Shown here: piece by piece, positions 47,079 to 55,856 of the stretch
Layout of the letters: every line of letters begins with the position of its first letter
Numbering within the stretch: position 1 is the first letter of the stretch
Source of the DNA: Terracoccus sp. 273MFTsu3.1
Lineage (GTDB): Bacteria; Actinomycetota; Actinomycetes; Actinomycetales; Dermatophilaceae
Direction: 5' to 3'
Assembly (NCBI RefSeq): GCF_000383675.1
Contig: NZ_KB911821.1
Span: forward strand, 620,001-684,000
Length of the DNA: 64,000 bases
Notes under the pieces: generated by a model
What the model was told of the DNA's origin: nothing
Databases searched by the model: none
What the model saw: the letters and a program-made list of their open reading frames with translations, nothing else
Made by a program: the position numbers and the translations under genes

Positions 47079-48011
47079 TCAGGCGAGCAGACCGGCCTCG
47101 CCGACCTCGACGGGTCCACCCACGGTCTCCCACGTCAGCGGGTCGACGCGCCGGAAGCCCTCACGGGCCGTCGTCCGCACGGCGACGAGGTTGGACAGGG
47201 CGTGCACGTCCGCGCTCGCGACGACGACCTGGGTCGCGTGCTCCTGCAGCGCGTCGCTCTGGACCGTGCGGGCGGCCTCGTCGACCACGGCGTGCGTGAG
47301 GCGGTCGTCGTCGACGACCGACGGTGGGAACGCGTCGTCGGCCGCCGGCACGACGAGCCGCGGCGGCGCGGGCGGCTCCGGCCCGAGGTCCTGACGGCTC
47401 CACCACGTGGTGGTGTCGAGCAGGACGGGGTCGGCGGCGGCCAACCACGCGCGGTCCTCGCGCGCCCAGCCGAGGGGCGTGAGGATCTCGTACACGCGCG
47501 TCGGCCGGTCGTCGGCCTCGAGGAGCTCGAGGGCGCGGCGCGTGACCCGGTGGGTCTGGACGTGGTCGGGGTGGCCGTAGCCGCCGTGCTCGTCGTAGGT
47601 GACGACGACGTCGGGGCGCAGCTCGCGCACGAGCTCGGCGACGAGACCGCCGGCCACGTCGAGGTCCGCTGCGGCGAAGGCCTCGGGGCGAGCCGCCGCC
47701 GGGGAGCCGACCATGCCGGAGTCGCGGTAGCGCGAGAGACGTCCGGCTGCCTCGTCGGCCCCCAGGACGTGCATGACGGCCCCGATCCGGTCGAGAGCGC
47801 GCGTCAGCTCACCGTGGCGGTACGGTCCGAGCCGGTCGTCGGGATCACCCTCGAGCTCGGCGAGCCCCGGGGGGATGACCTCGCCCTCCTCACCCAGGGT
47901 GCACGTCAGCACGTGCACCTCGTCGCCGCGGGCGACGTGGTGGGCCATCGCGATGCCGCACGTCAGCGTCTCGTCGTCGGGGTGGGCGTGGACGAAGAGC
48001 AGTCGGGGCAC
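47079..48011 (-). CDS. mshB: N-acetyl-GlcN-inositol deacetylase, mycothiol biosynthesis
   Basis: 310 residues, GTG start after GAGAGGA. AHPDDE (9-14) gives two zinc ligands and the catalytic Asp; YGHPDHVQTH gives the third ligand. LmbE/PIG-L family. Removal of acetate from GlcNAc-Ins is the second committed step of mycothiol synthesis. The best single marker of actinobacterial origin in the window. It follows the lpqW-like gene by 33 bases on the same strand. Confidence 0.9.
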   Translation of the reverse strand: MPRLLFVHAHPDDETLTCGIAMAHHVARGDEVHVLTCTLGEEGEVIPPGLAELEGDPDDRLGPYRHGELTRALDRIGAVMHVLGADEAAGRLSRYRDSGMVGSPAAARPEAFAAADLDVAGGLVAELVRELRPDVVVTYDEHGGYGHPDHVQTHRVTRRALELLEADDRPTRVYEILTPLGWAREDRAWLAAADPVLLDTTTWWSRQDLGPEPPAPPRLVVPAADDAFPPSVVDDDRLTHAVVDEAARTVQSDALQEHATQVVVASADVHALSNLVAVRTTAREGFRRVDPLTWETVGGPVEVGEAGLLA

Positions 48012-48044
48012 GGGGGTCCTCTCGAAGCGTCGGTGCTCGGCGAG

Positions 48045-49817
48045 TCAGCGCACGGACACGGTGGCGAGGTCGACGATGCCGCCGACGCTGTGGTCCTCGT
48101 AGGTCTTGACGCCCGCGCCGTGCAGGTAGAGGGCCTTCGTCGCCGACAGCGCGATGTAGCCGCCCTCGTCGCGGATCGACCGGTCGGCCTGCTCCCACAC
48201 CTTGGCCCGTGCCGCGGGGTCGGCTGTGGCGTCGGCCTGGTCGATGAGCGCGTTGACGGCGTCGCTGCTGAAGTAGCCGACGTCCTGGCCCGGACCCGAC
48301 GAGTCGATGTTGATCCGGGGGTCGAAGAGCGCCGGCAGCACCCCTCCGGCGGACGGCCAGTCGGGGGTCCACACGCCGCGGAAGACGTCGTAGGAGTCGA
48401 CCGACGTCGGCTTCTCGATCGTCTCGTAGTACTCCTCGGGCGGCACGCCCGTGAGCTGCACCTTGAAGCCCGCGCGCTCCCACCCGGCGGCGAGGGCGGC
48501 ATACGCCTTGTCGCCGAGCACCGAGCGGGCGTAGACGACGCGCAGCGGGACGGGCAGCTTGACCCCGGACTTCTCGAGCAGCTTCCGGGCGCCCTCGGGG
48601 TCGCCCTCCACGCCGAGGCCGGGCGGCGGCGTCACGGACTCGGGGTCGACCGTCGGCGACAGGACCGACCACGTCGGCGTGCCCGCCCCCTCGCCACCGG
48701 TCGCCGTCACGTACGTGGCGCGGTTCGTCGACAGGGACAGCGCCTTGCGCACGGCCGGGTCGGACATGACCTTGCTGCGCATGTTGACGGCGAGGTAGTC
48801 GACGTTGCCGGTGTAGGGGAACGTGAGCCGCGTCTGGAGGTCGGTGCCGGCCTGGTTGCGCAGGGTGGGGCTCGCCTGGACCCACGACACGGCGTACGTG
48901 TCGTCGTCCTGCTGGTTGAGCAGCCGCTGGATGACCGTCGACTCCCCCAGCCCGGACGTCACGTGGATCTCGTCGGGGTAGGCCTGCCGGATCGGGTCGG
49001 TGCGGGCGTCCCAGTGCTCGTTGCGCACGAAGGTGCCGCCCTTGCCGACGACCCACGGCTCCTTGAGCCGGTACGGGCCGCTCGACATGACGGCATACGA
49101 CGCCTTGTCGCTCGTGGTGTCGGCCGCGACCTTGCGCGGCGCGAACTCGGGCAGCGCCACGATGTGCGCGAAGTCGGGCTCGGCGTCGCGCAGCCGGAAG
49201 GTGATGGTGCGGCCCTTGCACGACACGGCGCGGTCGAAGTCGGCCTGGTGGGACGTGTCGGACGGCCCGGCGTAGACGGGCTTCTCGAGCCCCTCGGGCG
49301 TCACCTTCGTCGGCATCGCGAGCAGGTAGCTCGCGTAGTTGGTGCCGCCGACGTGCGTGCGCCGGTCGAAGGTGCGGGCGACGCCGTGGCGCACGTCGTC
49401 GCACGTGATCGGCGAGCCGTCCTGCCAGGTCAGCCCCTCGCGCAGGGTGAAGGACCACGTGCGCGCCCCGTCGCTCGGGGTCCCGGTGTCGGTGGCGAGG
49501 TCGGCCTCGATGTCGCGCTGGTGCTCACCCGTGCCGTATGCCGTCAGGCCGCGGGCGAAGGTGCGCTGGGCGAAGAACGCCTCGGGCCCGACGTACATCA
49601 GCTGCGGGTCCCACGTCGCGATGGTGCCCGAGACGAGGACCTGCAGCGTGCCGCCCGGCTCGGGGTGCCCCGTCGCTGCCGACGGGGCGGCCCCCAGTGC
49701 CTCCTGGGTGTTCGTCGGGTCGCTCGACCCGGTGCACGCCGCGGCGCCCGCTGCCAGGACGGCAGCGACGACCGCGACGGCCGACGACCTCCTCAGCCCG
49801 CGCACCACGTTGCGCAC
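48045..49817 (-). CDS. Family 5 extracellular solute-binding lipoprotein, LpqW-like
   Basis: 590 residues, GTG start. Lipobox AAAC with Cys28. The body is an oligopeptide-binding (SBP_bac_5) fold: GGTLQVLVSGTIATWDPQLM, TWSFTLREGLTWQDGSPITC and ALSLSTNRATYV. No permease or ATPase is adjacent; it starts 7 bases after typA. In mycobacteria this exact neighbour is LpqW, a non-transport homologue that regulates mannolipid synthesis (known), so a regulatory role is as likely as uptake. Confidence 0.85.
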   Translation of the reverse strand: MRNVVRGLRRSSAVAVVAAVLAAGAAACTGSSDPTNTQEALGAAPSAATGHPEPGGTLQVLVSGTIATWDPQLMYVGPEAFFAQRTFARGLTAYGTGEHQRDIEADLATDTGTPSDGARTWSFTLREGLTWQDGSPITCDDVRHGVARTFDRRTHVGGTNYASYLLAMPTKVTPEGLEKPVYAGPSDTSHQADFDRAVSCKGRTITFRLRDAEPDFAHIVALPEFAPRKVAADTTSDKASYAVMSSGPYRLKEPWVVGKGGTFVRNEHWDARTDPIRQAYPDEIHVTSGLGESTVIQRLLNQQDDDTYAVSWVQASPTLRNQAGTDLQTRLTFPYTGNVDYLAVNMRSKVMSDPAVRKALSLSTNRATYVTATGGEGAGTPTWSVLSPTVDPESVTPPPGLGVEGDPEGARKLLEKSGVKLPVPLRVVYARSVLGDKAYAALAAGWERAGFKVQLTGVPPEEYYETIEKPTSVDSYDVFRGVWTPDWPSAGGVLPALFDPRINIDSSGPGQDVGYFSSDAVNALIDQADATADPAARAKVWEQADRSIRDEGGYIALSATKALYLHGAGVKTYEDHSVGGIVDLATVSVR

Positions 49818-49824
49818 GGCTCGG

Positions 49825-51723
49825 TCAGCCCTCGGCCTTCGCCGCCGAACGCGCCCGTGACGCGGTTCGGGCGCGCTCGCCGGCGTCGAGGACGACCTTG
49901 CGGATGCGAACCGACTCGGGCGTGACCTCGACGCACTCGTCCTCGCGGCAGAACTCGAGGCTCTGCTCGAGGCTCAGCTTGCGCGGCGGGACGATCTTCT
50001 CGAAGTTGTCCGAGGAGGAGGCGCGCACGTTGGTGAGCTTCTTCTCCTTGGTGATGTTGACGTCCATGTCGTCGGCGCGGGAGTTCTCGCCGACGATCAT
50101 GCCCTCGTAGACCTCGGTCGTCGGGTCGACGAAGAGCGTGCCGCGCTCCTGGAGGTTGACCATGGCGTAGGAGGTGACGACGCCCTTGCGGTCGGAGACC
50201 AGCGAACCGCTCGTGCGGGTCGTGATGGTGCCGAACCACGGCTCGTAGTCCTCGAAGACGTGGTGGGCGATGCCCGTGCCGCGCGTCTCGGTGAGGAACT
50301 CGGTGCGGAAGCCGATGAGGCCACGGCTGGGCACGAGGAACTCCATGCGGATCCAGCCGGTCCCGTGGTTGGTCATCTGCTCCATGCGGCCCTTGCGAGC
50401 GGCCATGATCTGCGTGATGGCGCCGAGGAACTCCTCGGGGGTGTCGATGGTGAGGCGCTCGACGGGCTCGTGGACCTTGCCGTCGACCTCGCGCGTGACG
50501 ACCTGCGGCTTGCCGACGGTCAGCTCGTAGCCCTCGCGGCGCATCTGCTCGACGAGGATGGCGAGCGCGAGCTCACCACGGCCCTGGACCTCCCAGGCGT
50601 CGGGGCGCTCGGTGTTGAGGATGCGCAGCGAGACGTTGCCGATGAGCTCCTTGTCGAGGCGGTCCTTGACCATGCGGGCCGTGACCTTCGAGCCGCGGAC
50701 CTGGCCGACCATCGGGCTCGTGTTCGTGCCGATGGTCATCGAGATGGCCGGCTCGTCGACCGTGATGAGCGGCAGCGGGATCGGGTTCTCGGCATCGGCG
50801 AGCGTCTCGCCGATCGTGATTTCGGGGATGCCGGCGACGGCGATGATGTCGCCGGGGCCGGCGCTCTCGGCGGGCTTGCGCTCGAGGGCCTCGGTCATGA
50901 GCAGCTCGGTGATCTTGACGCGCTGCTGCGAGCCGTCGTGGCGGCACCACATGACCTGCTGGCCCTTCTTGATCGTGCCGTTGAAGACACGGAGCAGGGC
51001 GAGGCGGCCGAGGAAGTTGGAGGCGTCGAGGTTGGTCACGTGCGCCTGCAGGGGCGCCTCGTCGTCGTACGTCGGCGCCGGGATCGTCTGGAGGATGGTC
51101 TCGAAGAGGGCCTCGAGGTCCTCGCCCTCCGGCAGGCCACCGTTGTCGGGGCGCTCCAGGGAGGCGCGGCCGGCCTTGGCCGACGCGTAGACGATCGGGA
51201 AGTCGATCTGCTCCTCCGTCGCGTCGAGGTCGAGGAAGAGCTCGTAGGCCTCGTCGACGACCTCGGCGATGCGCGAGTCGGGACGGTCGACCTTGTTGAT
51301 GCACAGGATGACCGGCATCTTGGCGGCGAGCGCCTTGCGCAGCACGAAGCGCGTCTGGGGCAGCGGGCCCTCGGACGCGTCGACGAGCAGGACGACGCCG
51401 TCGACCATGGACAGGCCGCGCTCGACCTCACCACCGAAGTCGGCGTGGCCGGGGGTGTCGATGATGTTGATGGTGACGCCGTCGTTCAGGCCGCGGTCCT
51501 GGGCGGCCTTGCCCGTGTAGTGCACCGCGGTGTTCTTCGCGAGGATCGTGATGCCCTTCTCGCGCTCGAGGTCGCCGGAGTCCATCGCGCGCTCGTCGAC
51601 GTGCTGGTGCTCGCCGAACGCGCCGGACTGCCAGAGCATCTTGTCGACGAGGGTGGTCTTGCCGTGGTCGACGTGGGCGACGATGGCGACGTTGCGGATG
51701 TCCGCGCGGGTCTTCATGGGCAT
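49825..51723 (-). CDS. typA: Ribosome-associated GTPase TypA/BipA
   Basis: 632 residues. G1 [11 protein letters not shown]2 near [14 protein letters not shown]3 [13 protein letters not shown]4 NKVDRPD. EF-G-like domains follow, with the BipA-specific C-terminal part ([40 protein letters not shown]). It acts in 50S assembly and stress/cold adaptation. The start may be 51723 (MPMKTR) or the ATG at 51717. The upstream longer frame is antisense to other coding and rejected. Confidence 0.96.
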   Translation of the reverse strand: MPMKTRADIRNVAIVAHVDHGKTTLVDKMLWQSGAFGEHQHVDERAMDSGDLEREKGITILAKNTAVHYTGKAAQDRGLNDGVTINIIDTPGHADFGGEVERGLSMVDGVVLLVDASEGPLPQTRFVLRKALAAKMPVILCINKVDRPDSRIAEVVDEAYELFLDLDATEEQIDFPIVYASAKAGRASLERPDNGGLPEGEDLEALFETILQTIPAPTYDDEAPLQAHVTNLDASNFLGRLALLRVFNGTIKKGQQVMWCRHDGSQQRVKITELLMTEALERKPAESAGPGDIIAVAGIPEITIGETLADAENPIPLPLITVDEPAISMTIGTNTSPMVGQVRGSKVTARMVKDRLDKELIGNVSLRILNTERPDAWEVQGRGELALAILVEQMRREGYELTVGKPQVVTREVDGKVHEPVERLTIDTPEEFLGAITQIMAARKGRMEQMTNHGTGWIRMEFLVPSRGLIGFRTEFLTETRGTGIAHHVFEDYEPWFGTITTRTSGSLVSDRKGVVTSYAMVNLQERGTLFVDPTTEVYEGMIVGENSRADDMDVNITKEKKLTNVRASSSDNFEKIVPPRKLSLEQSLEFCREDECVEVTPESVRIRKVVLDAGERARTASRARSAAKAEG

Positions 51724-51790
51724 GAGGGACAGTCTCTCAGGGTTTCGAGGGTGCTTCGGACCACGGCGTCGTGGGTGGTTCTCGTGTGGT

Positions 51791-52267
51791 TCAGGAGGCG
51801 CTTCGGGCGTTCGGGTCGGACGCGGGCGGGCGCAGCAGCCGCTCGAGCTGCTCGACGATGGGCAGGTCGGCGGGGAGCCACCCGACAGCACGGAGGTCGC
51901 CCCGGTCGAGCCAGCGCAGCTCGTCGTGGTCCTCGAGGGGCTCGGGCGTGCCCTCGACGACCTCGGCGAACCACACCAGCATCTCGTACCGGTCGCCCAG
52001 CGGCCACGTGGAGCCCGGCCTGGGGCCGGGGACGTGCGCACCGAGGCGCACGCGGACGCCGAGCTCCTCGAACAGCTCGCGGTGCAGGGCCGACAGCGGG
52101 GACTCGCCCTCGTCGACCTTGCCGCCGGGCAGCTCCCAACCGCCGGCGAGCGCCGAGGGCTCCGTACGTCGGGCCGACAGCAGTCGGGTCGGACGCTCCA
52201 GGTCGTCGACGACGGCGGCCCCGACGACGAGGCGTACCGGGTGCTGGACGGGGTCTGGGCTGCTCAT
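51791..52267 (-). CDS. NUDIX hydrolase, MutT-like
   Basis: 158 residues from the ATG at 52267. The NUDIX box is [20 protein letters not shown] plus ELGV, matching G-x5-E-x7-R-E-U-x2-E-E-x-G-U. [14 protein letters not shown] before it resembles MutT and CTP-type pyrophosphohydrolases. Likely cleans up oxidised or non-canonical nucleotides. Divergent from the pterin dehydratase gene. Confidence 0.9.
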   Translation of the reverse strand: MSSPDPVQHPVRLVVGAAVVDDLERPTRLLSARRTEPSALAGGWELPGGKVDEGESPLSALHRELFEELGVRVRLGAHVPGPRPGSTWPLGDRYEMLVWFAEVVEGTPEPLEDHDELRWLDRGDLRAVGWLPADLPIVEQLERLLRPPASDPNARSAS

Positions 52268-52339
52268 GGCGCCACCGATGGTGCCACAGCACGAGGTCCA
52301 GGACGACCGGGCGAGCACGGTGGGGCGTTTACTGGTGGC

Positions 52340-52648
52340 ATGACACGACGGCTCACCGACGAGGAGATCGAGCGCCAGCTGGGCGACCTGCCCGACTGGA
52401 CGCGTGACGACGACACGATCCGGGCTTCCTTCGAGGCGCCGGACTTCCTGACCGGCATCGCGCTCGTCCAGGAGGTCGCGTCCGCCGCGGAGACCATGGA
52501 CCACCATCCCGACATCGACATCCGCTGGCGCACCGTCGCCTTCGCGCTCTCGACCCACTCCGAGGGCGGCCTGACCCAGCTCGACGTCGAGCTCGCGCAC
52601 CAGATCAGCCAGGAGGCCGCCCGTCGGGGCGCCGCCGCGACCGGCTGA
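52340..52648 (+). CDS. Pterin-4a-carbinolamine dehydratase
   Basis: 102 residues, the usual size. The signature MDHHPDIDIRWRTVAFALST and HSEGGLTQLD contains the active-site His-His-Pro and the later His. It dehydrates 4a-hydroxytetrahydropterin; in bacteria without aromatic hydroxylase it is thought to serve folate-type or molybdopterin metabolism. A weak TTTACT box lies 6 bases before the ATG, so it may be leaderless. Confidence 0.9.
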   Translation: MTRRLTDEEIERQLGDLPDWTRDDDTIRASFEAPDFLTGIALVQEVASAAETMDHHPDIDIRWRTVAFALSTHSEGGLTQLDVELAHQISQEAARRGAAATG

Positions 52649-52683
52649 GCCGTGCCGGCTCCGGCCGATGCGGCCTCGTAACT

Positions 52684-52689
52684 TAGGAT
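52684..52689 (+). promoter_or_regulatory. Leaderless -10 box of the miniORF and CNNM operon
   Basis: TAGGAT, 6 bases before the ATG at 52696. Confidence 0.6.
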
Positions 52690-52695
52690 TGCCTC

Positions 52696-52815
52696 ATGCG
52701 ATCCCACTCACGCTCCGACTCGCGCGCCGAGTCCCGGGAGGGCCATAGTCCCTGGCCGGACCAGATCCGGCCGCCCCAGACGCACCACTCGCTCGCCCGG
52801 GTGGTGAACGCATGA
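52696..52815 (+). CDS. 39-codon leaderless miniORF translationally coupled to the CNNM genes
   Basis: Starts 6 bases after a TAGGAT box and stops in the ATGA that begins the first CNNM/CorC gene, so it has exactly the form of a coupled leader. The peptide begins MRSHSRSDSRAESREGHS, with Ser/Arg repeats early and Pro, Gln and His later. The CNNM gene itself has no clear ribosome site, so it may depend on ribosomes arriving from this frame. Not recognised in any family; could sense Mg2+ or charged-tRNA status like other leaders (speculative). Confidence 0.55.
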   Translation: MRSHSRSDSRAESREGHSPWPDQIRPPQTHHSLARVVNA

Positions 52816-54437
52816 GCACCGCCCTCGGCATCGGCCTGGGCATCGCACTGATCCTCGCCCTGACCGCGGCGACCGGCTACTTCGTGGCCCAGGAGTTCGC
52901 CTACGTCGCCGTCGACCGCAACGCCCTCAAGCAGCTCGCGGCCGAGGGTGACGCCCCGGCCCAACGCGCCCTGCGCGTCACGTCGCAGCTGTCGTTCACC
53001 TTGTCGGCCGCCCAGTTCGGCATCACCGTGACCGCCCTGCTCGTCGGCTACGTCTCCGAGCCCCTCGTCGGCGCCGGCATCGCCGAGCTGCTCGACCCCT
53101 CGATGTCGTATGCCGCCCGGCTCAGCCTCTCGGTCACCGCCGTCCTCGTCTTCTCGACCGTGGTGCAGATGGTCTTCGGCGAGCTCGCGCCCAAGAACCT
53201 CGCCATCGCGCGGACCGTGCCCCTGGCCCGCTCCCTGAGTCGGTCGACGCTCGCCTACCTCACCGTGGCGGGCCCGATCGTGCGACTCTTCGACCGCTCG
53301 TCGACGGCCCTGCTGCGCAAGGTCGGCATCGAGCCCGTCGAGGAGCTCGAGCAGGGCGCGACAGCCGAGGACCTCACCCGCATCATCGACGAGTCGCACG
53401 CCGGCGGCCTGCTCGACGACGACCTCTCCGACGTGCTCGAGGGCGGCCTGCGCTTCCGCGAGCTCGACGCGGGAGACGTCATGACGCCGCGGGTGCGCGT
53501 CACGACGATCCACGCCGACGCCCCGGTCTCGGCCCTCGTCGACCTGCTCGACACCGGCTGGTCGCGCTTCCCCGTGACCGGCCGCGACGGTGACGACATC
53601 GTCGGCGTCGCCGGCATCGCCGAGGTGCTGGCCGTCGAGCCCGACCTGCGCAGCACGACCACCGTGGGCTCCGTCGTCTCGGACCCGACCGTGGTCCCGA
53701 CGAGCGCTCCGCTGCCACGCGTGCTCGAACAGATCCGCGCCGACCACCGGCAGCTGGCCGTCGTCGTCGACGAGCACGGTGGCTTCGCCGGCATCGTCAC
53801 CTTCGAGGACATCGCCGAGGAGGTCGTCGGCGAGATCCTCGACGAGGACGACTCCCCGGAGCCGGGCGTCGTCGAGACGGGCGCCGACTCGTGGCTCGTC
53901 CCGGGGCACCTGCGCCTCGACGAGCTCGACACCGCGACCGAGCTGCGCCTCGCCAGCAGCGACGAGTACTCCACCATCAGCGGGCTCATCCTCGAGGACC
54001 TGGGCCGCACGGCCGTCGTCGGCGACGAGGTCCACGTCGAGGCACGCCGGGAGGTCGTGTCCGACGGTCACCACGAGTCCGCGGCAGACGGCGCCGACGT
54101 CCGCGCGGGCGACGCCGACGGGGGCGCCGAGCCGTCCGGCGACCACGAGTCGCAGGGGCGCTCGGGCGACCCGGTCGTGCACGACCGCGACGACCGCGAG
54201 CACGACCGCGAGCACCGGCACCTGCCGGTCTCGGTCCGACTCACCGTCGAGGCCGTCGAGCGCCACGTCCCGTCGGCGGTGCGCGTCGAGGTGCTCGACC
54301 TCATGTCCGACCTCGAGGCCCTCGGCACCGACGACGACACCGACAACGGCTCTGATGCCGACGCCGACGCGTCGGACGCGGTCGGCGGCGATGCGACCGA
54401 CCGCAGGGGCGGCTCGCGGACGGAGGCCGGCCGATGA
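52812..54437 (+). CDS. CNNM/CorC-type membrane protein (DUF21-CBS-CorC_HlyC) with His/Asp-rich insert
   Basis: 541 residues. DUF21 membrane domain with helices up to about 155, ending in FGELAPKNLAIA. CBS pair at about 222-345 and a CorC_HlyC domain from about 355. Two oddities: residues 415-470 are an insert rich in Asp, His and Glu (DRDDREHDREHRH), and 505-530 is an Asp-rich tail. Family members move or sense Mg2+/Co2+. The insert could bind divalent metal (inference). ATG overlaps the miniORF stop; the 3' end overlaps the next paralogue by 4 bases. Confidence 0.87.
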   Translation: MSTALGIGLGIALILALTAATGYFVAQEFAYVAVDRNALKQLAAEGDAPAQRALRVTSQLSFTLSAAQFGITVTALLVGYVSEPLVGAGIAELLDPSMSYAARLSLSVTAVLVFSTVVQMVFGELAPKNLAIARTVPLARSLSRSTLAYLTVAGPIVRLFDRSSTALLRKVGIEPVEELEQGATAEDLTRIIDESHAGGLLDDDLSDVLEGGLRFRELDAGDVMTPRVRVTTIHADAPVSALVDLLDTGWSRFPVTGRDGDDIVGVAGIAEVLAVEPDLRSTTTVGSVVSDPTVVPTSAPLPRVLEQIRADHRQLAVVVDEHGGFAGIVTFEDIAEEVVGEILDEDDSPEPGVVETGADSWLVPGHLRLDELDTATELRLASSDEYSTISGLILEDLGRTAVVGDEVHVEARREVVSDGHHESAADGADVRAGDADGGAEPSGDHESQGRSGDPVVHDRDDREHDREHRHLPVSVRLTVEAVERHVPSAVRVEVLDLMSDLEALGTDDDTDNGSDADADASDAVGGDATDRRGGSRTEAGR

Positions 54438-55447
54438 CGACCGCCCTGCTCGTCTCCCTCCTGCTCCTCGTCCTCAACGCGTTCTTCGTCGCGGCGGAGT
54501 TCGCGCTCGTGGCGAGCAAGCGCCACCGGCTCGAGGACCTCGCCGAGCGCGGCAGCGTCGCGGCGCGGGCCGCCGTGCGCGGCAGCCGCGAGCTCTCGCT
54601 CATGCTCGCCGGCGCCCAGCTCGGCATCACGCTGTGCACCCTGGGGCTCGGCTCGCTGGCCAAGCCGGCGGTCGCGGAGCTGCTCACCCCGGTGTTCACC
54701 TTCGCGCGCGTCCCGGAGGCGGCGGCATACGTCATCTCCGTCGTGCTGGCCGTCGGCATCGTCGTGTTCCTGCACATGGTCGTCGGCGAGATGGCGCCCA
54801 AGTCGTGGGCCATCGCCCACCCCGAGCGGTCGGCGGTCCTGCTCGCGCTGCCGTTCCGCGGCTTCGCCCGGGTCATGCGCCCGGCGCTCAGCCTGCTCAA
54901 CGCCATGGCCAACGGCTGCCTGCGCCTCGTCGGCGTGACGCCGCAGGACGAGCTGGGCCAGGTCCACGGCCCCAAGGAGCTGCAGCTGCTCATCGCGAGC
55001 TCGAAGGACCACGGCATGCTCGCCGAGCCCGAGCACCGCGTCCTCGCCGGTGCCATCGACCTCGACACGACACCGGTCCGTGAGGTCCTCGTCCCCATCG
55101 AGCGCGCCGTCGGGGTCGCCACGACCGCGACCTGCGCCGAGGCCGAGGCCGTCTCGCGCGACACCGGTCGCTCGAGGCTGGTCGTCCGGGAGGGCGACAC
55201 GCCGGTGGGCATCGCCCACGTGCGCGACGTGGTCCGGGCCGCTCCCGGCGCGCCCGTCACGACCGTCACGTCGCCGGCGGTCCACGTCGACGCCGGCCTC
55301 TCGCTGCTCGACACGGTGTCGGCGATGCGGGCGCAGCACGTCCAGCTCGTCCTCGTCGACGGCCCGTCGGGCCCGGCCGGTCTCGTGACGATGGAGGACC
55401 TCCTCGAGCGCGTCCTCGGTCAGTTCGACGACGAGACGGACGCGTAG
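54434..55447 (+). CDS. CNNM/CorC-type membrane protein, short paralogue
   Basis: 337 residues: DUF21 domain (LLLVLNAFFVAAEFALVASK, FLHMVVGEMAPKSWAIAHPE) and a CBS pair (about 200-330), but no C-terminal CorC_HlyC domain. The long-short pair with ATGA overlap resembles Rv1842c-Rv1841c in mycobacteria (recalled) and suggests a heterodimer. Followed by a strong terminator. Confidence 0.87.
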   Translation: MTTALLVSLLLLVLNAFFVAAEFALVASKRHRLEDLAERGSVAARAAVRGSRELSLMLAGAQLGITLCTLGLGSLAKPAVAELLTPVFTFARVPEAAAYVISVVLAVGIVVFLHMVVGEMAPKSWAIAHPERSAVLLALPFRGFARVMRPALSLLNAMANGCLRLVGVTPQDELGQVHGPKELQLLIASSKDHGMLAEPEHRVLAGAIDLDTTPVREVLVPIERAVGVATTATCAEAEAVSRDTGRSRLVVREGDTPVGIAHVRDVVRAAPGAPVTTVTSPAVHVDAGLSLLDTVSAMRAQHVQLVLVDGPSGPAGLVTMEDLLERVLGQFDDETDA

Positions 55448-55538
55448 CGCTCGTCCGTCTCCAGCCGGCTCCGGGCGTGTGGCCGTGCGTCACGGGCGAT
55501 GCTGGGCTCCCGCTGGTCGTTCCCTCCGAGCCACCTCC

Positions 55539-55570
55539 AGGCCCCCTCCGAGCCCGCTCGGAGGGGGCCT
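55539..55570 (+). terminator. Strong terminator after the CNNM pair
   Basis: AGGCCCCCTCCGAG (55539-55552), 4-base loop, then its perfect complement (55557-55570). Confidence 0.85.
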
Positions 55571-55658
55571 CGTGGCCGTCGGAGGGCGTCGGCGGATCCG
55601 CTCTGGGCTGCCGGCCGACCTCGGGACGGGCTCACGACGCGCGGCGACGGGTGCGGGC

Positions 55659-55695
55659 GATCTTCCGGTCCGGCGCGCCAGGTCGCCGGAAGATC
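55659..55695. repeat. Inverted repeat upstream of the peptide-transporter operon
   Basis: GATCTTCCGG (55659-55668) and CCGGAAGATC (55686-55695), 17 bases apart and 30 bases before the candidate promoter. It may be an operator for the transporter operon. Confidence 0.6.
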
Positions 55696-55724
55696 TCCTC
55701 CGAGTCACGATTCGGCCAAGTCGG

Positions 55725-55753
55725 TTGCTGACCGTGTCGCACCGCTGAATGAT
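55725..55753 (+). promoter_or_regulatory. Candidate promoter of the peptide-transporter operon
   Basis: TTGCTG (55725-55730), a 17-base spacer and AATGAT (55748-55753), in the most AT-rich part of the gap. It would give a 5' leader of about 95 bases. Confidence 0.35.
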
Positions 55754-55856
55754 GAAGCGCGCGGTCGCGGGGGCGGTAGGTTGCGGCTGCTACCCAGCAT
55801 GTTGGAGGGCCGACCCGGTCTCCGGCACCGATCACGACCCGGAGGTGACGGCACCC

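Larger units (their letters stand above)
55448..55856. other. Longest gene-free gap
   Basis: 409 bases between the CNNM pair and the peptide-transporter operon. It holds a terminator (55539-55570), an inverted repeat (55659-55695) and a candidate promoter (55725-55753). I see no RNA gene or credible coding frame in it. Confidence 0.7.

Noticed and set aside
46848-49925. 1025-codon plus-strand frame across VanW, mshB and the LpqW-like gene
   Set aside because: It runs antisense to three well-supported genes and has only Arg/Val/Gly-rich shadow composition.
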